Positions 9,236 through 18,759 of a stretch of 64,000 nucleotides of DNA are shown here, one piece after another. Position numbers and translations under genes: made by a program. The stretch is from contig NC_013851.1 of NCBI RefSeq assembly GCF_000025485.1, positions 1,217,154 through 1,281,153 of the forward strand, given 5' to 3'. The notes under the pieces were generated by a model. The model searched no databases, was not told where the DNA came from, and was given only the letters and a program-made list of their open reading frames with translations. Origin of the DNA: Allochromatium vinosum DSM 180 (GTDB taxonomy: Bacteria > Pseudomonadota > Gammaproteobacteria > Chromatiales > Chromatiaceae). Position 1 is the first letter of the stretch. Each line of letters opens with the position of its first letter.

Positions 9236-10590
9236 ACACTCCACCACGGGTCTTCTTCGTCGACGACGAGCCGCACATCCGCGCCGCCAACCAGCAGACC
9301 CTGGAGCTGGCCGGACTGCCGGCTCAGGTCTTCGACCGGGCCGAGGCCGTGCTGCCGCTGCTGAGCCGCGACTGGCCGGGAGTGCTGGTCAGCGACATCC
9401 GGCTGCCGGGACTGGACGGGCTGGAGCTGATGGCCCAGGCCCATGCCATCGATCCGGATCTGCCGGTCATCCTCGTCACCGGCCATGGCGACGTCAGCAC
9501 GGCCGTCAGCGCCATGCGCGCGGGTGCCTATGACTTCATCGAGAAACCCTATCCCGTCGAGCGGTTGATCGCGCGTGTCCAGCGCGCCCTCGATAGACGG
9601 ACTCTGGTCCTGGAGAACCGCAATCTGCGCGTCGAGCTGATGGCCAACAGCGCGCTCGGACCACGCATCATCGGACGCAGTCAGGAGATGTGCCGGCTGC
9701 GCGCGACCATCGCGCGTCTTGCCGATACCGGCGCCGACGTGCTGGTGCTCGGCGAGACCGGCACCGGCAAGGAACTGGTGGCCCGCTCGCTGCACGAACA
9801 CAGCCGCCGACGCGATCGCAACTTCGTCGCGGTCAACTGTGGCGCCGTGCCCGACACCATGATCGAGAGCGAGCTCTTCGGGCACGAGGCCGGCGCCTTC
9901 ACCGGGGCCAAGTCGCGCCGGATCGGCAAGATCGAACATGCCCAGGGCGGCACGCTCTTTCTCGACGAGATCGAGAGCATGCCGCTCTCGGCCCAGGTGC
10001 GTCTGCTGCGCGTGCTCCAGGAGCGGGCGATCGAGCGTCTCGGCTCCAATCAGTTGCGTCCGATCGACTTCCGGGTGGTCGCCGCGACCAAGGTCGATCT
10101 GCTGGAGGCGGCGGGCACGGGGGCTTTTCGCGAGGATCTCTACTATCGGCTCAATGTCGTCACGCTCCACATCCCGCCGCTGCGCGAGCGGCGTGACGAC
10201 ATTCCCTTGCTCTTCCATCACTTCCTGCTGGTCGCCCAGGATCGCTTCCAGTGCGACGCGCCCTTTCCGGACCCGGCCGAGGTCGCGCATCTGCTCGGAT
10301 ACGACTGGCCGGGCAATGTGCGCGAGCTGCGCAACCTCACCGAACGCTATGTGCTGCTCGGCGAATCCTTCGGCTGGTCGCTGCAGGAGCTGGTGGCCGG
10401 CCCCCTGGCCGGCGCGCCGCGCAGCCTGCCGGAACAGGTGGAGTGCTTCGAGAAGAGCCTCATCACGCAGGCGCTCGCCGCCAGCAAGGGCTGCATCAAG
10501 GACACCATGACGGCGCTCGGCATCCCGCGCAAGACGCTCTACGACAAGATGCAGAAGTACGGCCTGAGCAAGGAGGACTACAAGTCCTGA
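9232..10590 (+). CDS. dctD: Sigma-54-dependent response regulator DctD
   Basis: DctD is an NtrC-class activator that drives sigma-54 promoters when phosphorylated by DctB. The 452-residue protein has three parts. The receiver domain carries an acidic pair at D11/D12, phospho-acceptor D55 in VSDIRLPG, and a lysine in EKPYP. The AAA+ domain carries Walker A GETGTGKE, the sigma-54 contact loop GAFTGA, and GGTLFLDEIE. The C-terminal Fis-type helix-turn-helix is ASKGCIKDTMTALGIPRKTL. The ATGA overlap with dctB means coupled synthesis. Its likely target is the sigma-54 promoter of dctP at 4111..4126, with the palindromic site at 4240..4249 as enhancer. Confidence 0.93.
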   Translation: MNTPPRVFFVDDEPHIRAANQQTLELAGLPAQVFDRAEAVLPLLSRDWPGVLVSDIRLPGLDGLELMAQAHAIDPDLPVILVTGHGDVSTAVSAMRAGAYDFIEKPYPVERLIARVQRALDRRTLVLENRNLRVELMANSALGPRIIGRSQEMCRLRATIARLADTGADVLVLGETGTGKELVARSLHEHSRRRDRNFVAVNCGAVPDTMIESELFGHEAGAFTGAKSRRIGKIEHAQGGTLFLDEIESMPLSAQVRLLRVLQERAIERLGSNQLRPIDFRVVAATKVDLLEAAGTGAFREDLYYRLNVVTLHIPPLRERRDDIPLLFHHFLLVAQDRFQCDAPFPDPAEVAHLLGYDWPGNVRELRNLTERYVLLGESFGWSLQELVAGPLAGAPRSLPEQVECFEKSLITQALAASKGCIKDTMTALGIPRKTLYDKMQKYGLSKEDYKS

Positions 10591-10788
10591 CACGGGGAGG
10601 TTAATGTTTTCTTCATTATCGACGGTTAGACTTGAGCGCTGAAACTGCCGGCTTGCGGTCTGATGGGCCGCGCCTCGATGACCGCCAACCGGCGCTCAAA
10701 CGCTGGACGAGCAGATCACTCCCGCGCAGGACATGCTTACACGGGGTTTGGCATCACGAGAGTCTCTGAACAAGAGTTATAGATCTGT

Positions 10789-12894
10789 ATGCGAACACTC
10801 AGCCTGCGCCTGAAATTGCTGCTGGTCACCGGGATGATCCTGGTGCTGACGGCCGGTACGATCATCCTGCTGGCCACCCTGATCTTCCGCGAATCGATTC
10901 AGAGCGCCACCGACTCCATGACGCTCAACCTCTCGCGGCAGGCCGAGGAGATCATGAGCGAAACGGCGTTGGGCACCCGTCAGGAGATCCAGCGGTTGCT
11001 GGCGTCGGCCATCGCGAGCGCCTCGGTCCTGCAACGGCAGGTCACGAGTTCGGCCCTCGGCGCGGGCGAGACGGCGCCCTATGGTCGGGATCAATTGAAA
11101 CGTCTGGTGCTCGACACCCTGGCGAGCAATCCGTTCGTCAGTTCAGCCTACGCCCAATTCGAACCGAACGGCTATGACGGCCGGGACAGCGAATACGCCG
11201 GCAATCTCGCTCACAGCTCCAATACCGGCACCATCGAGATCTATTTCACGCGCGAGGGCGATTCGTTCGTCTTCCATGAAACCGAAGATCCGGGCGTGAA
11301 ATATCTCGAAACACTCAACGAACATGGTCAGCGCGAGGCCGAATGGTATCTCTGCCCGAAGGAGCGCCGGCAGACCTGCATCACAGATCCCTATCTCTAC
11401 GAGATCAATCCGGGCCACGAGGAGCTGATGACCAGCCTGACCCTGCCGCTCGTCGTCGATCAGACATTCATCGGCGTGGTCGGCATGGACATCAACCTCG
11501 CGGCACTCCAGACAGCCGGTGAGTCGATCGCCAAACGGCTGTTTCGCGGGCAGGGCGACCTGATGCTGGTCAGTCAGCAGGGGTTGATCGCCGCCTCGAC
11601 GCGCTTCCCGGATCAGCTCGGCAAGCGGGTCAGCGACGTCGCGCCGGAACTGGCGACCGCCATGACGACCCCCGGCCAGAGCAAGAGCGGCGACCGCTGG
11701 CTGCACAGCCTGGCGATCCCCATTGCGAACACCTCCTGGACACTGTCCATCTCGGTGGCTGAGGCCGACATTCTCGCGGCCGCCAGGGAGTTGGAACAGG
11801 ATCTGCGCGCCGACGCCCGTACAGCCGTCCTCAAGCTGGCCGCCGGTGCCGCCGTCATGACCATCCTTGGGCTTGCCGTCATGGTGATCCTGATCCGCAG
11901 CGTCATCCAGCCGCTGGCACAACTCGCCCAGGGCATGCGGGCACTGGCCTCGTCGAACGGGGATCTGACCGCCAAGGTCATGGTGCATCATCACGTCGAA
12001 CTGATCGAGCTGAGCAAGAATATCAACCGCTTCATCGACAAGCTGCGTCAGATGATCCTGGTCATGAGGGAACAAAGCCAGACACTGGCCGGGCGCTCCG
12101 CCGACCTGAGCGACTATGCCCGTCAGGTCGGCCAGGCCAGTGCGACCCAGAATGCCCAGATCGACAATGTGGCGACCGCCATGACCCAGATGTCGAGCAC
12201 CGCCGGCGAGGTGGCGAACATCGCGCATCAGACGGCGGATGCCTCGCGTGAAGCGGCGGATCATATCGACCAGACCCAGCAGGCGCTCAATGGGACCAAG
12301 GACAGGGTGGGACTGCTGTCGCGCTCGGTCGAGGAGGCCTCCAGTCAGATGCATCAGGTCGCCGAGCGCAGCCGGGCGATCGACGGGATCCTGGTGACGA
12401 TTCGCGAAATCGCCGGACGCACCAATCTGCTGGCGCTCAATGCCGCGATCGAGGCCGCGCGCGCGGGTGAGCAGGGGCGAGGCTTCGCCGTGGTCGCCGA
12501 GGAAGTCCGCCATCTGGCCATGCGCACCCAGGACTCGACCAAGGACGTGGATGACCTGATCAAGGGGTTGCAGGGCGATGTACAGCGCGCGGATCTGCTG
12601 CTCCAGGGCAGTCGCGGCGAAATGGAACAGACCCTGACCTTCACGCATCGCAGCGCGGAACTGCTCGACCGCGCCGTCCTGGATGTCAGGCGTATCGACA
12701 GCCATGCCCAGCAGGTGGCCACGGCCGCCGAGGAACAGAGTCAGGTCAGCGAAGAGATCAATCGCAGTCTCACCGCCATCGGTGATGCCGCGCGCGATCT
12801 GGCGCATCTGGCCCAGGTCTCCGAGGCGGCGGCCCTGGAGACCCATGACGCCATCCGGACGCTCGACGATCAGCTCAATCTGCTCAGGGTCTGA
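10789..12894 (+). CDS. Methyl-accepting chemotaxis protein
   Basis: This 701-residue chemoreceptor has a first membrane helix at residues 9 to 30. A large periplasmic double-Cache-like sensor follows to about 345, including GVVGMDINLAALQ. A second membrane helix (about 347 to 370) leads into a HAMP region (RSVIQPLAQLAQGMRALASS) and the cytoplasmic signalling coil. The hairpin tip reads IREIAGRTNLLALNAAIEAA, the strongly conserved CheA/CheW contact, followed by GRGFAVVAEEVRHLA. The ligand cannot be told from sequence; Cache receptors often bind amino acids or organic acids. The 198-bp region upstream (10591..10788) holds no clear promoter that I could assign. It sits 7 bp ahead of the small porin-like gene, so the two are probably cotranscribed. 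Confidence 0.9.
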   Translation: MRTLSLRLKLLLVTGMILVLTAGTIILLATLIFRESIQSATDSMTLNLSRQAEEIMSETALGTRQEIQRLLASAIASASVLQRQVTSSALGAGETAPYGRDQLKRLVLDTLASNPFVSSAYAQFEPNGYDGRDSEYAGNLAHSSNTGTIEIYFTREGDSFVFHETEDPGVKYLETLNEHGQREAEWYLCPKERRQTCITDPYLYEINPGHEELMTSLTLPLVVDQTFIGVVGMDINLAALQTAGESIAKRLFRGQGDLMLVSQQGLIAASTRFPDQLGKRVSDVAPELATAMTTPGQSKSGDRWLHSLAIPIANTSWTLSISVAEADILAAARELEQDLRADARTAVLKLAAGAAVMTILGLAVMVILIRSVIQPLAQLAQGMRALASSNGDLTAKVMVHHHVELIELSKNINRFIDKLRQMILVMREQSQTLAGRSADLSDYARQVGQASATQNAQIDNVATAMTQMSSTAGEVANIAHQTADASREAADHIDQTQQALNGTKDRVGLLSRSVEEASSQMHQVAERSRAIDGILVTIREIAGRTNLLALNAAIEAARAGEQGRGFAVVAEEVRHLAMRTQDSTKDVDDLIKGLQGDVQRADLLLQGSRGEMEQTLTFTHRSAELLDRAVLDVRRIDSHAQQVATAAEEQSQVSEEINRSLTAIGDAARDLAHLAQVSEAAALETHDAIRTLDDQLNLLRV

Positions 12895-12901
12895 AAACGC
12901 G

Positions 12902-13585
12902 ATGAACACACGCACCCTATGCCTGCTGGCCATGGCCGGAGGCGCCGGCACGGCTCAGGCGGACTGGTCCGCGACCCTCACCGGGGCCAGCGATTATCTG
13001 TTCAATGGTGTGACGCAAACCGGGCATCAGCCGGCGGTCCAGGGCAGTCTGGACTGGTCCGGAGACGCGGGACTGTACGCAGGTCTCTGGGCCTCCAACG
13101 TCGATTTCGGTGACGACACCGAGGCGGAAGTGGACGGCTACCTGGGATATCGCTTCGAGTTCCGCCCCGGCTACTCGGTCGATGCGGGACTCGCCCTCTA
13201 TACCTATCATGGCGGCCGCGACAGTTCCGACGCCGATTATCCGGAAGCCTATCTCAAGCTGGGGATCGCCGGTTTCAACCTGAATGCCTGGTATACCCAC
13301 GATTATTCCGGTCTGGATGTCGGTCACGTCGTGCTCATGCTGCAAAAGGACTTCGAGATCAACGACCGCTGGACGATCGCGACCCAACTGAGCCGATCCA
13401 CCAGTCTCGACACCGACCGCTTTGCCTGGGACGGCGACCGGGATCACTATCTGCATTGGCAGATCATGAATCGAACCAGCTATGCCGGTTTCGATCTCGC
13501 GCTGGGCCTGAGCGGGACGACGCTGAGCGACGAGGCCGGCGACACCGCCGTATTGTTCACAATTGGCCGAACCTTTACTTTTTGA
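12902..13585 (+). CDS. TorF-family putative porin
   Basis: The 227-residue precursor starts at the ATG at 12902 and has a Sec signal peptide ending at AQA-DW. The mature part is rich in alternating aromatic and polar residues, with the TorF (TIGR02001) pattern ATLTGASDYLFNGVTQTGHQPAVQGS near the N-terminus and the terminal phenylalanine (FTIGRTFTF) typical of outer membrane beta-barrels. TorF proteins are small outer-membrane proteins of unknown substrate. It lies between a chemoreceptor gene and a sensor kinase gene. Its coding end overlaps the upstream part of the kinase frame. A plausible but unproved job is to admit the ligand sensed by its neighbours. Confidence 0.83.
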   Translation: MNTRTLCLLAMAGGAGTAQADWSATLTGASDYLFNGVTQTGHQPAVQGSLDWSGDAGLYAGLWASNVDFGDDTEAEVDGYLGYRFEFRPGYSVDAGLALYTYHGGRDSSDADYPEAYLKLGIAGFNLNAWYTHDYSGLDVGHVVLMLQKDFEINDRWTIATQLSRSTSLDTDRFAWDGDRDHYLHWQIMNRTSYAGFDLALGLSGTTLSDEAGDTAVLFTIGRTFTF

Positions 13586-13631
13586 AGCGTGCGCCGTCGC
13601 GTCCGTCCCCGACACGTTGGCTCCTCGAACG

Positions 13632-16283
13632 GTGAACCGATCAGAACCCCGCGTGAGCCGCTTGCCGCTATGGCTGCTGTGTGTGGTTCTGCTGGCCGTC
13701 TCCGTAGCCGGCGACGCCGAATCCGGCGACACACTCGAGCTGACCGGGACCGAGCGCGCCTTTCTCCAGGCCCATCCGGTGATCCGCGTCGGCAACGAAC
13801 TCGACTGGCCGCCCTACGATTATTTCGAACATGGAATGCCGAAGGGCTATTCGGTCGATCTGATGAGACTGCTGGCTGCACGGATCGGCGTCGAATTCGA
13901 GTTCGTGCAGGGTGAGACCTGGGACGAGCTGGTCGATCTGCTGTGCGCGCGCCGGATCGATCTGCTACAGCCCGCCGACAAACCGGCGAAGCTGCTGGAC
14001 TGTGCGACCTTCTCGGCGCCCATCGTGCGGGGGGCCAACCAGTTCCTGACCCGCCGCGATCACCCGGAGGTCCGGTCCATTGCCGATCTGTTTGGCTCCG
14101 TGGCCGCGTCCCCCAAAGGATGGGAGCAGACCGAGCTGCTGAAAAAACGCTTCGGCAGCAAACTGAGGATCATCGAGACCGCCAACATCGGTGAGGCCAT
14201 CGCGGCCGTGAGCCGCGGCCAGGCCGATTTCACCACCGACTTCGCCAATGTCCTGAATCACCACATCATCCAATCGGGCTACGTCGATCTGAAAGTCCAG
14301 GGGGTGTGGAGCCGGGAAGACAAGGGCGGCGAATTCTCCGCGCTCTATATCGCGACGCGCCAGGACTGGCCGGTCTTGCAGTCGATCCTCGACAAGGCGC
14401 TGGCATCGCTGACACCAGACCAGATCCTGCGCTTGCAGGACCAGTGGTTCGGCAAGACAGGCGATCCGGTCGGGCGCGTCGTACTCTCACCCCGGCAACT
14501 CGACTACCTGCGGCGCAAAGGCCCGATCCGGATGTGCGTCGATCCCGACTGGATGCCCGTGGAACGTCTCACCAAGGAGGGCGTCCACGAAGGCATCATT
14601 GCCGATGTGATGGCGCGGCTCGCCGAGATGCTCGACACCAGGATCGTGCTGACGCCCACTGCGAGCTGGGAGGAGTCGCTCGCCTTCGTCCGGGAGCGAC
14701 GCTGCGATTTCCTGTCCGGGGCGCTCGCGACACCGGAGCGGCGCGACTTCCTGGATTTCACGACGCCCTATCTCTCGTTCCGCTCGGTGATCGCCACCCA
14801 GGTCCATCAGGCGTTCATCAACGATTTCGCCTCCGTTCTGGACGAGACCTTCGGTATCACACAGAGTTATGCCATGAGCGACGCCCTGAAAGCGCGCTAC
14901 CCCGCCATTCGGTTGCAGGAAGTCGCCAATGCCGAGGAGGGATTCAGACAGGTGCGGGAGGGGCGCCTGTTCGGATTCATCGACGCGCTGCCGACGATCG
15001 CCTACCGCATTCAGACCCAGGCCGCCTACGACATCAAAATCGCCGGACAACTCAAAGACAGTGACAATCTCGCCTGGAACCTGGCGATCGCCACCCGCCG
15101 CGACGAGCCGCTACTGGGCGAGATCTTTCAGATCGCGATCGAGTCGCTTCCCCAGGAGCAGATCGAGACCATCGTCAGTCACTGGCTTTCGATCCGCTAC
15201 GAAAAGACATTCGATTATGTGCTGATGTGGAAAATCGTCGCAGGGATCATCGGCATTGCCGGCGCCATACTCTGGGTGGTGCTGGTCTGGAACCGACGGC
15301 TGGCGAAGCTCAACCGCGAACTCGGGCAGGCACGGGCGCAGATCGCTGAGCAGAACGTCGGACTGGAGCAGCGCGTGGCCGAACGCACGCAGGATTTGCG
15401 CGAAGCCCTGGCGCAACTGGAGCGGACGCAGGCCAGTCTGGTGCAGTCGGAAAAGCTGGCGGCACTCGGGGATCTGGTGGCCGGCATCGCTCATGAATTG
15501 AATACGCCGATCGGCAACGCGGTGATGCTGGCCAGCACCCTGTCGGACCAGGAACGGAGCTTCCGGGAGCAGATGACGGCGGGGCTGAGCCGTTCGGCCC
15601 TACAGCGTTTTGTCGACGCCGTGCGCGACAGCAGCGACATCCAGCTGCGCAGTCTTCAGCGTGCGGCCGAGCTGATCAGCAGCTTCAAGCAGGTCGCGGT
15701 GGATCAGGCGAGCTACCAGCGCCGTGTTTTCAGCCTGGACGAGGTGACGCGGGAGATTGCCCTGACCTTACGGCCGCGCTTGCGCCGCTCGTCGGCGACA
15801 CTGGAGGTGTGCGTCGCACCCGAGGTGCGGCTCGACAGCTTCCCCGGTCCCCTCGGTCAGGTATTGATGAACCTGATCCAGAACGCGCTGCTGCATGCCT
15901 TCGACGGCCGCACGGCGGGGCGCATCCGCATCGAAAGCCAGTCAGCCGCGCCGGGCTTCATCCTCATTCGGGTCAGTGATGACGGCAACGGCATTCCCCA
16001 AGACTATCTGGATCGGATCTTCGACCCGTTTTTCACCACCCGTTTGGGTCAAGGCGGCAGTGGACTTGGACTGCATATCGTCTATAACTTAGTGACTGGA
16101 CTGCTCGGCGGCGTGATCTCCGTGCGGAGCGTTGTCGGCGAGGGTACCGTTTTCGATCTCGTACTGCCCTTGATCGCGCCCGGCGCTGTCGCTGTAGCCT
16201 CCAGCACGAGTGCGGCGGGTCGCGCTCCAAGGCTCGCGACCGAGCCGGCCCCGAACGATGCGTCAGGTGGAATACCCCTATGA
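13632..16283 (+). CDS. BvgS-like sensor histidine kinase with two periplasmic solute-binding domains
   Basis: From a GTG at 13632 this protein is 883 residues long. It has a signal-like hydrophobic segment (LPLWLLCVVLLAVSVAG). Two tandem SBP_bac_3 (Venus flytrap) domains follow, starting at VIRVGNELDWPPYDYFEHG and at PIRMCVDPDWMPVERL. A membrane helix lies near residues 532 to 553, followed by a coiled coil. The HisKA domain has H621 in GIAHELNTPIG, and the ATPase domain has NLIQNALLHA, SDDGNGIP, FDPFFTT and GGSGLGLH. There is no PAS domain, unlike classical BvgS, and no receiver domain. TTG at 13563 and GTG at 13653 are other possible starts. It overlaps the next gene by 4 bp, so that response regulator is its likely partner. 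Confidence 0.87.
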   Translation: MNRSEPRVSRLPLWLLCVVLLAVSVAGDAESGDTLELTGTERAFLQAHPVIRVGNELDWPPYDYFEHGMPKGYSVDLMRLLAARIGVEFEFVQGETWDELVDLLCARRIDLLQPADKPAKLLDCATFSAPIVRGANQFLTRRDHPEVRSIADLFGSVAASPKGWEQTELLKKRFGSKLRIIETANIGEAIAAVSRGQADFTTDFANVLNHHIIQSGYVDLKVQGVWSREDKGGEFSALYIATRQDWPVLQSILDKALASLTPDQILRLQDQWFGKTGDPVGRVVLSPRQLDYLRRKGPIRMCVDPDWMPVERLTKEGVHEGIIADVMARLAEMLDTRIVLTPTASWEESLAFVRERRCDFLSGALATPERRDFLDFTTPYLSFRSVIATQVHQAFINDFASVLDETFGITQSYAMSDALKARYPAIRLQEVANAEEGFRQVREGRLFGFIDALPTIAYRIQTQAAYDIKIAGQLKDSDNLAWNLAIATRRDEPLLGEIFQIAIESLPQEQIETIVSHWLSIRYEKTFDYVLMWKIVAGIIGIAGAILWVVLVWNRRLAKLNRELGQARAQIAEQNVGLEQRVAERTQDLREALAQLERTQASLVQSEKLAALGDLVAGIAHELNTPIGNAVMLASTLSDQERSFREQMTAGLSRSALQRFVDAVRDSSDIQLRSLQRAAELISSFKQVAVDQASYQRRVFSLDEVTREIALTLRPRLRRSSATLEVCVAPEVRLDSFPGPLGQVLMNLIQNALLHAFDGRTAGRIRIESQSAAPGFILIRVSDDGNGIPQDYLDRIFDPFFTTRLGQGGSGLGLHIVYNLVTGLLGGVISVRSVVGEGTVFDLVLPLIAPGAVAVASSTSAAGRAPRLATEPAPNDASGGIPL

Positions 16284-18517
16284 GTGATGCGCCTTCCCTG
16301 GATGACGACGATATCGTCCAATTCATCGACGAGCCATCGGAGTGGGCGCCTTCCACCTCGGCCGATCCCTGGCATATCCTGATCGTCGACGATGAGCGCG
16401 ATGTCCATGAAGCAACCCGGCTCGCTCTGTGTGACCTGACGATCGAGGGCCGTCCGCTGGTCTTTCTCCAGGCGTATTCCGCCCAGGAAGCGCGTGCCAT
16501 TCTCGCGCGTGAGCCATCGGTGGCGGTCGTCCTGCTGGACGTGGTCATGGAATCGGAAGACGCCGGACTGCTGCTCGTGCGCTGGATTCGCCGCGAACTC
16601 GGCAATCAATCCGTGCGCATCATTCTGCGCACCGGGCAGCCCGGCTATGCGCCCGAGCTCGAAACCATCCGTTCCTTCGACATCAACGATTACCGCACCA
16701 AGTCCGAACTGACGCGGGTGCGCCTCTTCACCAGCCTGACCGTGGCCATCCGCTCCTACTGGCAGCTTCGCCAGATCGAGATGAGCCGTCGCGGTCTGGA
16801 ACTGATCGTCGAGGCCAGCACGGGACTGATCCGGCTGCGCGCCCTGCAACAGTTTGCCGAAGGGGTGGTCACGCAGGTCTGCGCGCTACTCAATATCGCG
16901 CAGGAGGGATTGATCTGCGCGTCATCCTCGGGGCCGTTCGCTGACGAAGCACCGCGGGTCATCGCCGCCGCCGGACACTATCGGGAGATGATCCATCGTC
17001 CGCTGGCGGAACTGCCCGAGGCGTCCGTCCGCGAGGCGCTGCGTCAGTGTCTGCTCGAAAAACGGCACAGGTTCGACCGGACCGTCTGTCTGTATTTCAA
17101 TGTCAGCGAGACGCAGGGCATGGCCGCCTATCTGGCCATGACCGGCGAACCCAGTCAGATGGATCGCCATCTGCTGGAGGTCTTCTGCGCCAACATTTCG
17201 GTGGGCTTCGAAAACGTCCTGTTGCACAACCGGCTCTTTCGGCTCGCCTATTACGATCAGTTATCGGGTCTGCCCAACCGTAACCGCTTCATCCAACTCG
17301 TCGAGGAGAAGGGCCGTGATCCGGACATGGCGCTGGCGCTGCTGGATCTCGATGACTTTGCCGACATCGCCACCACTCTCGATCATCATTTCGGCGATGA
17401 AGTGCTGCGGGCCGTGGCCGAGCGGCTGGAGCAGACCTTTGGGTCGCAAGTCATGCTGGCGCGGGTCGCGGGCGATACCTTTGGCCTGCTCGGACCCCGG
17501 GACGCCGTCACTCCGGAGCGGATACAGCAGGTGTTCAGCGAGCCGCTGACGGTGCGCGACGAGACGATCCGTCTCTCGGCCACCAGCAGTCTGATCACAT
17601 TGAACGGCCAGCCGGCCAAGGACAGGGATCTGCTCAAGGATGCCGGTATCGCGCTCAAGCAGGGCAAGCGGCTCGGGCGGGGCAAGGCGAACTATTTTTC
17701 GGAGGCGCTCGGCCGGGCCGCGCGTGAGCGCATGCAGCTGCTCAGCAGCCTGCGCGCCGCGTTTTCCGCCGAGCAGCTCTCGCTCGTCTTCCAGCCGCAG
17801 ATCGAGTTGGCCAGCGGCCCGGTGATCGGTGCCGAGGCGCTGTTGCGCTGGGAGATCGAACCCGGACGCTGGGTGCCTCCGGATCAGTTCATTCCGCTGG
17901 CCGAGCAGTCCGGCCTGATCGTGCCGCTCGGCGAATGGGTGCTCCGTACCGCCTGCCGGCAGCTCCATCGCTTGACCGAGCGGGGTCACACCGGGTTTCG
18001 GATGGCGGTCAATGTCTCGCACGCTCAGTTTCGCGAGCCGGGCTTCGTCTCCATGCTGGAGTGCGTACTCGCCGACAGTCGGGTCGCTGCCAGCCAGATC
18101 GAGCTGGAATTGACCGAATCGGTCGCCATGGATCACATCGATGACATCAACACCAAACTGGCCGACATCCGTCGCCGGGGCGTCACGATCGCCATCGACG
18201 ATTTCGGCACCGGCTATTCGTCATTGAGCGTGCTCAGACAGCTCAATATCGACCGTCTGAAGATCGACCGCTCCTTCGTCAAAGAACTCGACGGCACGCA
18301 TACCAAGGCCGGTATCGCGCAACTCATCATCGCCCTGGGGCATCAGTGCAATCTGGCCCTGATCGCCGAGGGCGTGGAGAACGCCGTGCAGCGCCGATCC
18401 CTGCTGGCCATGGGATGCCTGGAAGCGCAGGGGTTCCTATTTGCTCGCCCCATGCCGATCGAGCAACTGGAGGACTGGATGGCGGCGGCTGTCTCCAATC
18501 AGGATCAGCCGGTGTAG
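16280..18517 (+). CDS. Response regulator with DUF3369, degenerate GGDEF and EAL domains
   Basis: This 745-residue protein begins with a receiver domain (acidic DD at 37-38, phospho-acceptor D87 in VVLLDVVME). A DUF3369 region follows at about 150 to 325, then a GGDEF-like domain, then an EAL domain. The GGDEF signature is replaced by AGDTF, so cyclase activity is unlikely. The EAL domain keeps EALLRW, the ELTES segment, the [12 protein letters not shown] loop, KIDRSF and AEGVEN, so it should hydrolyse cyclic di-GMP. It overlaps the sensor kinase gene by ATGA, so the two form a two-component pair. The predicted output is ligand-controlled lowering of c-di-GMP, which fits the neighbouring chemoreceptor. 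Confidence 0.88.
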   Translation: MSDAPSLDDDDIVQFIDEPSEWAPSTSADPWHILIVDDERDVHEATRLALCDLTIEGRPLVFLQAYSAQEARAILAREPSVAVVLLDVVMESEDAGLLLVRWIRRELGNQSVRIILRTGQPGYAPELETIRSFDINDYRTKSELTRVRLFTSLTVAIRSYWQLRQIEMSRRGLELIVEASTGLIRLRALQQFAEGVVTQVCALLNIAQEGLICASSSGPFADEAPRVIAAAGHYREMIHRPLAELPEASVREALRQCLLEKRHRFDRTVCLYFNVSETQGMAAYLAMTGEPSQMDRHLLEVFCANISVGFENVLLHNRLFRLAYYDQLSGLPNRNRFIQLVEEKGRDPDMALALLDLDDFADIATTLDHHFGDEVLRAVAERLEQTFGSQVMLARVAGDTFGLLGPRDAVTPERIQQVFSEPLTVRDETIRLSATSSLITLNGQPAKDRDLLKDAGIALKQGKRLGRGKANYFSEALGRAARERMQLLSSLRAAFSAEQLSLVFQPQIELASGPVIGAEALLRWEIEPGRWVPPDQFIPLAEQSGLIVPLGEWVLRTACRQLHRLTERGHTGFRMAVNVSHAQFREPGFVSMLECVLADSRVAASQIELELTESVAMDHIDDINTKLADIRRRGVTIAIDDFGTGYSSLSVLRQLNIDRLKIDRSFVKELDGTHTKAGIAQLIIALGHQCNLALIAEGVENAVQRRSLLAMGCLEAQGFLFARPMPIEQLEDWMAAAVSNQDQPV

Positions 18518-18550
18518 TCACGCCCGTACTGCACGGGTTGTCCGGCGTGA
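18518..18550 (+). other. Stem-loop directly after the EAL gene
   Basis: The outer arms TCACGCC (18518..18524) and GGCGTGA (18544..18550) pair perfectly. An inner pair, CCCGT and ACGGG, nests between them. It starts at the base after the stop codon and lacks a following T run. It may mark the 3' end of the signalling operon rather than act as an intrinsic terminator. Confidence 0.35.
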
Positions 18551-18708
18551 GATCCAGGGGCGAGGCTCCCGACGCGCGAGTCGGCCAAACGCTATGGACC
18601 CACCCCGAACTCATCAAAAAGCGTGCCGGCTATCCTCGGGGACTTGAAACAGCGCGCTCTCCCGGCTGTTCGACAGGTTGTCAAATGCCATGGCCGATGC
18701 CCGACGGA

Positions 18709-18735
18709 TTTGCAGTAAAATTTGTGCACTGCAAA
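18709..18735. promoter_or_regulatory. Inverted repeat upstream of the FAD/Fe-S oxidoreductase gene
   Basis: Two perfect 8-bp arms, TTTGCAGT and ACTGCAAA, are separated by 11 bp that contain a -10-like TAAAAT overlap. The repeat ends 24 bp before the ATG at 18760. Its place between the likely promoter and the start suits a repressor operator. The TGC/GCA core also resembles sites bound by PhaR-type regulators, but that is a weak likeness. Confidence 0.4.
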
Positions 18736-18759
18736 ACTCCCAGCCCTGGTTCAGCCCTC

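Noticed and set aside
10591..10788. Sigma-54 promoter for the chemoreceptor gene
   Set aside because: A TGGCATC is present near 10750, but no TTGC element follows at the right distance.
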